DNA of 64,000 nucleotides, from the NCBI RefSeq assembly GCF_029784155.1, contig NC_073692.1, forward strand, positions 23,602,118 through 23,666,117, in the 5' to 3' direction. The stretch comes from Uranotaenia lowii (Eukaryota > Arthropoda > Insecta > Diptera > Culicidae). Of the stretch, positions 9,798-22,200 are shown piece after piece (position 1 is the stretch's first letter; each line of letters begins with the position of its first letter). The notes under the pieces are model-generated. The model searched no databases and was not told where the DNA came from. It worked only from the letters and a program-made list of their open reading frames with translations. The translations under genes and the position numbers were made by a program.

Positions 9798-11601
9798 TTA
9801 AAAACCCATGAAATTATGCTACCGCAAAATAATTTTAAGATTTTAAGATTGTTGATTTTAGTCTAGTCTTAAGATTTATGTTTTGTTTTGGTGATTTATG
9901 CTTAGTGTTGTTATTTGTGGATTTGATTTTAGTTGTTTTTGCTCATCAATACCCACTTAAAGTTAACTTTTTTAGACTTAGCATACATTTTTGTAGTTCA
10001 ACAAGAAATTAAATCTTTATGGGATGAGAAAATATCTCGTAATGACAAAAATGATTCGACCAGGGGAAATAGATTGATTTCCTCGAAAATTATATTCCAG
10101 CTATGACACAGATCTACCTATATTTGTGTACTACAACGCTTAATGCTCCCAAAACACCGTTTGCCGATCGGGAAAAATCGTGCCACCTACGAGTGCTGTT
10201 AGCAAGTTCCTTTCTTGCCATCGCCTCGTATCACTCCAGCTATGACCATTACCACAGGTAGTCAACAAAGGTAGTACGTTATCACCAAAACACGCATCGC
10301 GGAAACCCAAAACGACACCAAACCGGATTAGAGCTGATATGCGTCTTCGCCGAAGGGATGAGGCCTCCCCGTCGCGGAAGCACGTAACATTCGCTGCTCA
10401 ACATCTCCACGAGTCACTGCAGCATGAGAACCCCGACAACGTAGGAGAAAACCGGAAGCAGAATAGTGGTGAGACAGAAGTTAACTTGGACATGCTTCTC
10501 AGTAAAAGGAGGCCAATGTTTGGACGACCAAACCACACTACCGATCAAGTCCATTTTGGCGATTTCTCGCCAATTTTCGTTTGAGCGTCAATATGTGCAC
10601 TGTTGTACACTCAACGACCACGAATTGCGACAACAATGCCACCGTAGGCCTATTTGAAGGCTTGCCGTTAGTAAGATCGAGAGAAACTTACCGTGCTAAA
10701 GCGCGCTTGCACGCCGTTACTGGATCGTGACAAACCAGACAACTACCGTTACAGCCCACAGGCTCTCCCGTTTGCCAGAGCGAGAGAAACTGGTCGTATT
10801 ATGCCGCGCGCTGATACGCCGTTGCCAGAACGAGACAAACTGTGCAAAACAGCTATGAACAACCAGTGAAACTACCATCCTGTTGACAATCTCCACAAAT
10901 CGAGCAATATCCGTTAGCCGATCGTGACAAATCGAGCGCAGCTGGTGAGCATACCGTACTAGTGTCATCGTACCCAATCATGTCATTTTAGTCCCAAATT
11001 AATGTCGTATCGTCAATATGTTACAGTGTAATCTGGGGATCGCCATGAAATCACCGATCAAAAGTAACGCGAATTGGGAGCGCGGTAAAACTCCTCTTCT
11101 GGGCTCATGGCGAGGTTGGTTGGTAATGCTTCCTTACTCAGCACACTGTAACTATTTTAACCATCACCAAAACAGTCTGATTTTAATTCGTTCAATGTTA
11201 GCAATAAGGTGAACGTTTTTTTTCTGTTAATTTATTTTAATTTGTTAGATCTAAGCCTTTTGTTTTAAACGGTTTTTGATCTGATGTTAATGTACCATTG
11301 TCACTTGAATTAGACTTAGAGATAAAACGCACATAGGGACCTGCTTTTGCCAAACCTGGTTGGCGTATTGTGATGTTTTGCTGTGAAATGTTAGTGTAAT
11401 ATAACGTTTGAGATCTGGCGGGCTATTGGCCTGCGTTATTTGTGATTTGTGGTGCACGTTGTTGTTCGTGCGGAGGTCTGCTCCATCTTTGTTGCCTTGT
11501 GCGTCTCTAGTCAGCTTCCTGTGATATAAGAAGTTTTTTATAAATTTTTCATGAGCTCCTAGCCGTCGCTCATGAAAAATTTTTCCGTGACAATGGGGTT
11601 G
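9786..11601 (+). other. Internal region of the LTR element, no recognisable gag-pol
   Basis: The longest sense frame (10339-10584, 81 codons, basic N-terminus) could be a remnant of a structural gene, but has no zinc knuckle or capsid motif. At 10650-10960 the words GATCGTGACAAA and AGCGAGAGAAACT recur in a loose repeat. The polypurine tract expected before the 3' LTR is weak (AATGGGG at 11592-11598). Confidence 0.6.
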
Positions 11602-12934
11602 TGTAGCATTTGAGTTTGTTTAACGTATTTGTTGCTATATTATTATCTGCGTGCACTTGTCATCATCATCATTGAGTAAATTTTAAGTATTTGTTGCTTA
11701 AATATTCTTTCCGTGTACCTGTTGTCATCGTCATCATCATCGAAAATTGATGTAAACAAACGAAGAAAAATGTGTGAATAGTTCACTTTTATTTTCGCCA
11801 TCGTGATCGTTAATTTTTCCCGCGTGTTGTTCCTGTTTGTTCTACTCGTGGCTGAGGATTCCGCCCCGGATTGATAACTGCTGCCGGATTCTCCTATCGC
11901 CAGACAATCAGGTCAGTAACTTGAGTTGGACGAGGAGTTTGTAATCGAGCCAAACCACAAGATACTCACCAGTTCCCCTCCCCTAGAAATCCACCCTCAG
12001 GAACAACCGACGGAAGGTCCGCACAGAAATTAGCGAGGCGTGGAGCAACCCAGTCATTTCTCGGTAACCCTCGACGCACGATTTGTTGGATGAAGCCACA
12101 CCGTCAACACTACCGTTCAAAACACATCTAGAACCGGTAAGCGAATGATTGCTTGGGAGAATAGCATGTGCTTAATGCTTGTTTCGCCTTAGATTTTGAT
12201 GTGGGCCAGCACCGAATAAGTGGCCCAAAGAATAGTGTTCCCAGGCCCCAGATTGGGTGAGTGCGGATATTTGAGTTGAAAACGATTTGGCTGATTGGAA
12301 AATATATTTTAAGGGCTTTTATTGGGAGCTGAAAACCGACGCTGCCTGGAGTCAGTCTTTCTTCCGGAGCCGAAAGTTGTTCCGTTCGGAAACTGGTGCC
12401 GTATCCTCCTGGAAGCTGAAGCTGGATGCCACGTCAACTGCCAGTGGTGCTCAACTGGGTTGGTCATCGGATGACAACATCGGTCGCTGTAAAGAGAAGG
12501 TGAAGAACAAAAATAAGAACAAGTAAGTACTAGCGCTAGTCAGAAGAAAAGTGAATTAGAAAAGAAGATGCTGCAGTAAAGTAAGAAGAAAAAGAAGAAA
12601 CAGGCAGTTAAGAAGCAAGAAGAAAATAAGAAGCAGGCAAGCAGGAAGAAGAAGCAGCAGTACAGAAGGAAGAAAAGAAGAGGCGGAATGGAAGAAGAAG
12701 AGTAGAAGCAGAATGGAAGAAGAAGAAGAAGAGGGTGATGATGAGCGGGAGGAGAAGAAGAAGGAGATCGAAAGAAAGTATGCGGTCTGAAAAAGCAAGA
12801 AAACAATGATTGGAAATAGAAATGAGCAACAAATTTGTTTTGGTTTTGTTTTGTGGCGTAGTTTTATGTATGTTTTGGTGATTTGTGTTTCCTCCCCCAT
12901 TGCTAGCCGGGAGTGAAGCAAAAGAAATTCAACA
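11602..12934 (+). repeat. 3' LTR
   Basis: It starts TGTAGCATTTG, ends TTCAACA and is 1333 bp long. It lacks the CACTA-like insertion and shows the uninterrupted junction CATTGAGTAAA, which fixes the insertion point in the 5' LTR. Confidence 0.85.
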
Positions 12935-12938
12935 ACAC
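12935..12938 (+). repeat. Target-site duplication ACAC (right)
   Basis: It repeats the four bases that precede the 5' LTR. Confidence 0.75.
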
Positions 12939-13144
12939 AGTTAAAATTAAACACGCATCTTTGGCTTCTTGTTCAATCTATTGGTAGAATTGTCTACAAC
13001 CTCCAGACAAAATAGCTATACATAGTTATTTATTACGCTACAAGACACCTGGAGAGTTATCACGATAGTGGAATATCGAAAATATAATTTTCTGCTAATA
13101 AATTTTAGAATTTTAACCTTCAATTTTTTTTCCTCATTTTCCAG

Positions 13145-13287
13145 GTCAAGATGGTATCGCAAGGAGCACAAACCAATGGCGGCCTAAACGGGGGAAGGAA
13201 ATTAACGAAAAGCTTATCCGAGGCGGCTGATCGAATACAGGAAAACGGAATCGACAGTTCCGCGGGTTCGATAGATGAACCCAAGAC
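13145..13287 (+). CDS. Exon 1 of the PDZ-PH-PH gene (first recognised)
   Basis: A pyrimidine tract and CCAG precede the exon, so it is internal or carries a little 5' UTR. The first in-frame ATG is at 13151 ([11 protein letters not shown]...). The donor is AC|GTAAGT. Reading on without splicing meets a TAA at once, so splicing to exon 2 is required. An alternative first ATG inside intron 1 (13301) would keep frame with exon 2. Confidence 0.75.
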
Positions 13288-16200
13288 GTAAGTATTCCCT
13301 TTGAAAACAATCTTCCGTTCATTTGTCGAAAGTTTCATTTTTGATTTCTGTTGTTTGATTTCTCCCCTCGAATTTTGTTTTGTCACGATCGCCAATCGCT
13401 TCATCATGAGCAGGCCCACTGAGCACGAGCTGCTTCATCGAACACAGTCCGAAGAACCGCCAAAGTCACCATTTACGATCACTTCACCGCCATCCAAATC
13501 ATCGCTCATTCAACATTTCGAACTGCCTTCGCGAGCATCGTCACAGATGAGTCATTCGGACGTTTCGCGCAGTGATCATTTCCCGCTGGATCGGATCATG
13601 ACCCATTCCAGAAACCACTCGCAGGACAGTGCCACTTCCTATCGCTCAACGGATGGATCGCGAACATCCTACGAAACCAGTTCCTATCCGTACGAGATGT
13701 ACGACAGCATTGTACTGCCTCGTCGTTCAAGCCACACTCTTTCGAACGAACCATTCCAGGTGCTGCGCAAAGATATCGAGCAAGTTCATCACCATGGATA
13801 CGAAAATGGGCATGTGTTCGAAAGCCACAGCCTCCCCAGGAGAACCTGTATCCATCATAAGCCGGAAGAGTTTCACACTCATACATTGCCACGTCGGGAT
13901 CCTCATCACCCGCACCATCATCATGAGATCATTTTTAAGGATCAGCTCAAAATCCCTCCACAGGAAATGCTTATCTCAAACGGCTCAGTTAATCAAGATA
14001 TCCGTTCTTTCGACAGCAATAGTCTAAACAGACGAATGTCCGCCCACGTTTCGGTAGCTCATCAAGACCCCAAACTAAACCAGCACAGACGAGCTTCATA
14101 TGCCTACGTTACACCAGAAACACACTCTTCCCTAACCAGAAGAAACTCTATCACACACCAGCAGGTTCAAAAGGTCCAACCAATGATACAGGCTCATCAT
14201 CCCACTCAACAACAACAACAACAACCATCGACGATTCCATCCAAGAAACAGCAACAACAGCCTACAACACCCCAACCACAGCAATTCCAACCGCTTATCA
14301 AACCTCAACCACCAATCTTCTCAACCCCATCGCATCCACCACCCTCGTGTCCGATCACTCCCCCAAACATCCAACCGCTGGACATGCAAGACGACACCAA
14401 ATCCTCCTCGGACGAATCCTGCTCAACCTGTGACTCCGAAAGCGAGAAAGACGACAAAGAGGAACAGGAAATCTTCATCGATTTCAAACCCCGAGTTTCT
14501 CCCGTTCCCTCGCCGAACGCGGTCAAAAAGAAAAAGCTCCAAAAAACCGTCTCCGAAGGGGAAATCCTCATTGACAAAAAGAAAACCAAGCCAACCGAAA
14601 AACCAACTGCCGCCATTTCGGCCAGCGAAGAAGACCTGGTGTCTCCAACAACGGCAGACAGCCACCAAGACTCGAACCTCCAGTTCAGCACGACTCCCAT
14701 CAAGGACGAAGGCATCTTCATCGGAAGTCCACCACAGATAACAGCCACCGCAGAAAGCGAACGGCGCAAGGAATCTTTCCGGAAGCGATCCATCAGCCTC
14801 GATGAACCGACCAGTGTCGAAGAGGAGAAGGGTCTACTCGAAGAGCTAGAAGCCGATGCAAAGGATGACAAAATGGCAACCGCACCGCCATCTCCCTATC
14901 GAGAGGAGAAACTGTCGATCAAATCGCACTCGCCGTTCCACTCATCCGAATCTCTTGCCACCCGGGACAATTCCGACGCCAACTGGAACGAATCGCAGTC
15001 CACCATCATGACGCCGAGGTGAGTGATGTTATTAGAAAAACAAATCAAACTATCATCCAATTTTCTTGCAAACTTGTCAGTGTAAAAAAATGTCGATCTC
15101 TTTTTGCATCGCAGTTTGGCCGACAATGGCATGCTGACGCCGACGTCGAAGCGCAAGAATCTGCTGTTGCAGCATCAGCAGCGCAGCTCCATGGATACCG
15201 ACGCCATGGATATGGAGGACATCGCTGATCAGGTGGGTCCAACATTCAGTTTCTTTTAAGTCAGTTTCAGGTAATCTTGAAACAAAGTGCAAGGAAGTGG
15301 ACAGTAATGCTTCTACGAAATATTTTTTTAAATTATAGTACTCCAAAGGTTTTAAAGGGGGTTTTATGATATTTTCCTGGAGTATCTCTCTTGGGTTGGA
15401 CCCATTTTTACTCAATTTAAAGTTTTGGAAACCTCGTAATGAATCCCATATATATTTTTTAGACAATATTCACCTACAACACTTCAATTTTCCGTCTTAG
15501 AAGTCTGTGTTGAATTAATTAATTCAATTTGAGGCTAAAGTTTGATTTTTTTTTAGTGTAAGTTAGTAAACTTTATAAAAGTTTTCCAAGAAAAAAAGCG
15601 GGAAATTTTGAGAAAAAAGTGGGTTAGCGGGACATTCAATAAAAAAGCGGGACGTGTCCCGCTTTTGCGGGACGGATGGCAGCAGTAGTATTGGGTGAAA
15701 GGGCTAGAGGAACTCAAAATTCACTTCCACTGCACTTCAAAATGCTGTAACTGAAAATTGTATAAAATTCCAACAATATGGGTATTGGGTGAAAAGCCTA
15801 AACAAGTAGAAGTCGAAAAAGCAGAAAAAGTTCTTTGATTTAAAGATGGCGTTAGAAAGCAACATTCGACTTATACTCGTTTAGCCCTTTCACCCAATAC
15901 CCACATTGTGGAGGTTTCATGTGATTTTAAGTCATTCCCAAAATTTTAAAGCTAAACAAAATTTTAAAGTTAAACAAAAAATGAGGAACTCATCCTCAAA
16001 AACGTCAAATTTCTATCTATATAGCTCTCATAATAATGTTTATGAACATAACAAAGCTTTTAAGCATTGAATTGAATAACGCCGGCTCCGCCATCTTCAG
16101 AAGCAAAAACAAGGGCTTGACCCTAATAGGTTCCGTAACAAAATTGTTGAAGTGTTGAAGAATTGTTGTGGCATTTGCAATAAAATTCGGAGTGCGCATA

Positions 16201-19200
16201 TTTGGGGTTTTCCTGATCTTAAAGTTCGAACTCCCTGCGATTTACTAGTGCTGTGTGAGCAGTGATCTTCTGAAATAGTAGGGCTAGGTGGAGTAATTAT
16301 GAACAAAATTACTCAGTTTTTTTATACTATCAGCTCAAACAAGTAGCTCTTTAATGTAAACAGTTTAGGCACAATTTTCCCGTTTGTTTGGATAACGTGC
16401 CGCTGTCAAGCCTACCCCTTTTCTGATGGGGTAATTATGAACACTGTTACGATCAACTGTTAACCCTCATCCGCATTAGGGTGTCATTTTGACACCATTG
16501 CAAGTTTGAAGGCTTGTAACTTTTTTCAGAAGCTTCAAAATACAAAAATTTCTTCGGGAACCCTAAATGAATTCAAAAGTTCTTCAATATTGCATCTTTA
16601 CTTTTTTTATGGACGAACCCTGGAAGCCTGGACAAAAAAACTCCCTTTTCCGACTTTTGGTGTCATTTTGACACCACAAAAGTAAAATCTATTTAAGTCG
16701 TTTGAATTATTATGAACTTCATATAAAACTTATATCAATAGAAACCTTGTAATGTCAGTAAAATATGTTTAGAACATTTTATACAGCTAAAGTTACAAGT
16801 TTTCTCGTTATTCAGCATGAAAGAAAAAAAATCTGAAAAAACATGCCTCACAAAAACTGCTGTAGTTCATATGTTACACGTCCAAAAAAATATTTGCCTT
16901 ATGCATATGAAAGCTGAAGTTAATGCCTACATCATGAAGACAAGAAATATTTTTTTAAATTTTTTTTAATGAAATGGTCACAAAAAGTTCAAAAAAGTGG
17001 TCTAAAAAACCTACTTTTCATTCGATTGCTAGTAAATACTGTTTGAGCGATGGTAGAGTTTTGAAAAAAATATGACTACAAAATGTATTAAAATTCCAAC
17101 ATTTTGCTGTCTTTAAATTTTTGATGCAACAAAAATTGAGTTTACTGGAATTTTTCAAAGTTCACTACTTTGCGCGATTTTTTTACAAATTGAAATTTCA
17201 TCTGTTTTTGTGGTCCACCGTCAGGTTGTACCCGGATTATCAGTGCTTTTACTTTGTTTGGACCAACCAAGAGTATATTCATTGGAAAGCACATTTAATC
17301 TCCATTCTAGTGAGGTGCTACAATTCACGCTGTGAGATTTCACAAAAATATGAAAATTATAAACATAAAATCATTCCTGAATTTCTAGAACTACAAGCAC
17401 CTCGTCCAGCAAAACGTGTTTGTTTGCTCTCCGAGTAGGTACGGTGGGTGGTGATTCGGGCAGAGAGCGAAGCCGACAGACGAAATAATGATGCGTGTCG
17501 TACGTTTCTTAGTTGGAAATTTTCTATTGACAGTAGTTCACGTTTGCTAGTCACGACACGCATCATTATTTCGTCTGTCGGCTTCGCTCTCTGCCCGAAT
17601 CACCACCCACCGTACCTACTCGGAGAGCAAACAAACACGTTTTGCTGGACGAGGTGCTTGTAGTTCTAGAAATTCAGGAATGATTTTATGTTTATAATTT
17701 TCATATTTTTGTGAAATCTCACAGCGTGAATTGTAGCACCTCACTAGAATGGAGATTAAATGTGCTTTCCAATGAATATACTCTTGGTTGGTCCAAACAA
17801 AGTAAAAGCACTGATAATCCGGGTACAACCTGACGGTGGACCACAAAAACAGATGAAATTTCAATTTGTAAAAAAATCGCGCAAAGTAGTGAACTTTGAA
17901 AAATTCCAGTAAACTCAATTTTTGTTGCATCAAAAATCTAAAGACAGCAAAATGTTGGAATTTTAACACATTTTGTAGTCATATTTTTTTCAAAACTCTA
18001 CCATCGCTCAATCAGTATTTACTAGCAATCGAATGAAAAGTAGGTTTTTTAGACCACTTTTTTGAACTTTTTGTGACCATTTCATTAAAAAAAATTTAAA
18101 AAAATATTTCTTGTCTTTATGATGTAGACAATAACTTCAGCTTTCATATGCATAAGACAAATATTTTTTTGGACGTGTAAAATATGAAGTACAGCAGTTT
18201 TCGTGAGGCATGTTTTTTCGGATTTTTTTTCTTTCATGCTGAATAACGAGAAAACTAGTAACTTTAGCTATATATAATGTTCTAAACATATTTTACTGAC
18301 ATTACAAGGTTTCTTTTGATGTAAGTTTTGTTTAAATCGGTCTAACACGCCAAAAGTTATAACGATTTGAGCTTGTGGTGTCAAATTGACACCACAAGTG
18401 CTGATTAGGGTAATGAAATCTAATGCGGATGAGGGTTAATCTACCAATGTTCAGAAAAAATGTGTGCATAACTACCCCGCATCTTGAAAAATATAGGGTA
18501 AATATGAACACATCTTTGTGCGTGGGTGGAATTTTTTTCATCAGAAAATCTTATCAGACCACATCAAGCATCAATAACTAAAATTAAAACTTTCAAAAAC
18601 AACATTTTATCTCCATTTACATTGATGAGGAAGTCAATTAATAAGATACGTCTCAAAACGATCTTCGTTTCTCAGAGACATGAATTTTGTTAGTAACTGG
18701 TAACTACAAAATTTACATAGTTAGATTTGCAAGTTATTACTGTAACTTATCAATAGAATTACAGACTATCACATTTGATCAGTTTTGAGACCCTACTATG
18801 ACCCTAACGGCGCTTACGGCGTTTGTTCGGAATTACCCCTTGTTCATAATTACCCCACTTAGCTCTAAAGAAGCATTCCCAAGTAACCAAAAGCCCGAAA
18901 TCTACTTAAACGCGTGCCTCCTCAGTCAGTATTTAGCTGAACAAAGGTTCCAACGGAAATCGGTACCGGATTCTCTCGAATGAGAGCATGAAAGATACGA
19001 AATGTTCCTTAAATAGCCTTTTTGGTGACATGTCAATCGTATCACTCAGTATTGATGTTACAGATAGGGCCTCAAAAAGCCTTCTATGGACATGAAGTTG
19101 AAAATGCGCTGAAAAGTATACTGTGTAGTACATTGTATGGGGTTTTTCATTCTATTGGAAAGTTGCACCCAGAAACAAAAAAACATAGTGCGGTAAGGAA

Positions 19201-22200
19201 GTTAGAATCGAACTCAAAACACCAATTTGATATCGTCTTGCCAATCTAACATCTTCACCAGTGTACTACCTGAGCCGGATGTAGGACGAGGGAAAGTTGT
19301 CATAGGCTTTCGTCCACCGATCAATCACAAAGAACGCACAGCGGTGGCTTAAAGCAAGGATCACGCAAAATCTGGACGTATTAAAAAGGGTCTATCTAAG
19401 AGCTATGTAAACGGAATAAAAATGTTTTGTACTCAAAATGTAGGGTTTTACTGCACTTTAAAGGAAAAATAATTTAAAAAATAACCTCGATGTTGTTTTG
19501 ATAAAATTTCTAACTTTTCATCGAATACCACTCACCATAGTTTGAACACCCTATTCACTGACCTCAGCGGTCGGCATTGAATTTCTTGGCGATGTCATAG
19601 TCCGACTGCCCTGGGTTTACCTTGATTGTTCTCAACACCTTCAAATGCAGTTTCTGATCCTTAGATCCAATATAACGCTTGGTATGAACCTGTCTGAATT
19701 CTGCACACGGCTGATTTGACCATCTTCACAGATTTCGCGATTTTTGAACCTGACCACGTCGGGTTTTTGACGTGAGTTTCCAAAATTTATTTTCGTCTCG
19801 CGGCTTCCATTACGTGTAACTTTTTTGAAACAAAACGAATCGTGATGAAATTTTCAGCACTGATACAGCAAACATTTCCAAACAAAGTACTGTCAAAACA
19901 TTCCAGATCCGAAAACTAGGAGCGCTATGGTATAATAAACAGTGCGTCCTGATTTTGGATGATCCATGCTTTACTGGCGTTTGGCCTCCTTTCAAGGTAC
20001 AGTGAGAGGCAAAATAAAGTATCAAAATATTTTTTCATTTTCATTTCTTTTTTTTCTGGTTAAATTTCAACAAAAACACATCGTAATCATTTTTAAAATA
20101 TTATTTATTATGTTCTTTTCAAGTTTTAATAATGTTGCACTGGTTAAAAAGATATTTTTTCTGACAGAAAAAAATCAGTGATTATTCCAAAAAACAGGGG
20201 CAAAATTAAGTGTCCAGATCAGTACAGCTTAAAATAAATCAAACTGAAGGCAAACAAGAACGATTTAATAATGGGTATGACCTCCTTAAGCCTTCAACAC
20301 ATCCTGCAAGCTCTTCGGCATACTTTCAACAAGGTTGTGAAAGTGTTGTGGGTCGAGCTCTTCCCATGCACGCTCAGGGCATCAAAATAAATATTTTTAT
20401 TTGTCACACCCAGTCTTATCGATCCGAGCATCGAGGATGGCCTACAGATTTTCGATGGAGTTCAGATCAGGACTTTGTGAAGGCCGTTCAAGGGGTTTGA
20501 TGCGGCATGAACGGGAAAATGACTTCGTCAGCTTGGCCGTATGCTTCGGATCGTTATCCTGCTGGAAAACGATGCGCTCGAGGCCCGTCTTGATGAGAGA
20601 TACCTCGAGGTTTTCCCGCAGGATATTGCAATATGACTCAGCTGTCATGATGCCGTCAATTTAGCCTTGTTCACCTGGCCTTCTCACTGCGATCCTGCTA
20701 TGGTACTCCTTCGCTTGGATGCGGCGACGTAATTTTTGGGTTTTTCTTCACCTCAAAAAAGATTGTTTTGTCCGTTCTGGCATCTGTCTTGGGCTTCCGT
20801 CCTCTTCCCGGGCGATCCACTACGGATCCGGACGTTTCCATCTTCTTCATGATTTTTGATAGCGCTGTCTTGCTGATTTCGTAGTGCTTGGCCACTTCTC
20901 GGTGCGTTTGACCGCTATTGACATCACGAACAACCAGTTTCCGGATGGATAACGGAATGGAACCAGAAATTTTTGCGTTCTCCATATTTTACAACTTATT
21001 TGAATGTAGACACCTATTTGAATACTCCAGAGCCAAGCTAGTTGTTTATGAAACGTAAAAATACACAAAACAAACAAATTCGAAAAACTTTTTTTTTTTA
21101 CCAGCGCAACGTTAACAACAATTTAAAAGATAATAATAAACAATATTTTAAAAATAACTACGATTTGTTTACGTTGAATTTTAACCAGAAAAATTAAAGA
21201 AACGATAACAAAATAATTTGGACACTTTATATTGCTCTTTATTGAGTCCCAAGTCACACGCACAGCTCCGTGCTTGACAACTGCCTTCATTGCGAAGGTC
21301 GTTTTTCGGGAGCTCAAGAAGCTCGAAATACTTCTCCAAGCGTTCTAGCTAGGTTGTCGAATTCTAACAACAATTCCAAATAGTCGAATTCCAACAACGA
21401 TTCCGAAATCTTCGCTGAGGCGAAAGCTGAGAATAGGTAGGGGCACAGAGATAGACGATCATCGAAATCGTTAGAACCATCGTGATTGCATGAGAGCAAC
21501 GTTATCAACTTTACATTTTTGTTCCGTTCTTCCGGAAGTTTGTGCGAGTCAGCAAGAAGAAGTTTAGTTTATGCGAACCTACAATCGTTAAAGGAAAATT
21601 TGAGTAGACGGACATGTGAAGTACAGTGCATGTGAGCTTCGTGTATAAACTATTTTTAACTAAACTACGAACTTTAAAGTGACATATCGATCAGTTTAAT
21701 TTGTTTTTTTTTTTAACTTAGGTATTTCCATTTTAAATGTCACTTTCAAATGTATTTTTGGGAACTTATAATTCGGAACTTACAATAATTTTGTAAATAT
21801 TGTTTTTTTTTAATTTCGAAGTCGTATTTCATTCATCTTAAGAAACAACTCATTTAAAATGTACTGTGTTCAATGTATGAAATCTGCTTCCCATTCTTCC
21901 TGAAAGGTTTCATTCCCAAAAGTAACTCACACTGAATGGTATTCCTATTTAATTTCATCCATCGCAATCTTTCCAGGGGGAAAACCGAAAAAGGGGTTTA
22001 TCTCTTGCGGTTTTCATGTTAAATAAACTATCAAAAGAAATGACATCGCCCAAACAGCCACCAGAGAAATAAAACGGAACATCTCTTCCCGAAACCTTCC
22101 GGGGTTTCGATTCAACCGAGTAGGATAAAAAAGGGATACCGGCTGGAAAATTTCTTAAATTCCCTTCGCCCCCCTGTTTGGTCCCCAAGGTATCTGAAAT

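Larger units (their letters stand above)
7612..12934 (+). mobile_element. Non-autonomous LTR retrotransposon (complete, no pol)
   Basis: Two long terminal repeats begin TGTAGCATTTGAGTTTG and end TTCAACA, bounded by a 4-bp ACAC duplication. A primer-binding site follows the 5' LTR directly. The internal region of about 1.8 kb contains no protease, reverse transcriptase or integrase motif in any frame, so the element must have moved with enzymes supplied in trans. The 4-bp duplication and a PBS read as TGGCGCCCAAC fit a Gypsy-like family; this is inferred, not shown by sequence comparison. It lies 210 bp upstream of the first recognised exon of the large gene. Confidence 0.85.
16464..18435. mobile_element. 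piggyBac-like 2-kb foldback element
   Basis: The ends are CCCTCATCCGCATTAG and its reverse complement, flanked by TTAA on both sides (16460-16463 and 18436-18439). That is the signature of the piggyBac superfamily. Almost the whole element is one palindrome: the arms (to about 17500 and from about 17550) are near-identical inverted copies around a ~50-bp spacer. There is no DDD transposase, so it is non-autonomous. Confidence 0.85.
16283..18863. mobile_element. Outer DNA element with GTAATTATGAACA-type inverted ends
   Basis: The left end GCTAGGTGGAGTAATTATGA is mirrored by TCATAATTACCCCACTTAGC on the right (18844-18863). Extra internal copies of GGGGTAATTATGAACA lie next to the inner insertion. 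It carries no recognisable transposase and is interrupted by the piggyBac-like foldback. No target duplication was identified, so the ends are approximate. Confidence 0.55.

Noticed and set aside
12540..12954. Minus-strand Phe/Leu/Ser-rich frames in the 3' LTR
   Set aside because: Antisense of the purine tract; no signal or domain.
14305..14871. 188-codon antisense frame
   Set aside because: Shadow of coding exon 2, whose sense frame is supported by splice phases on both sides.
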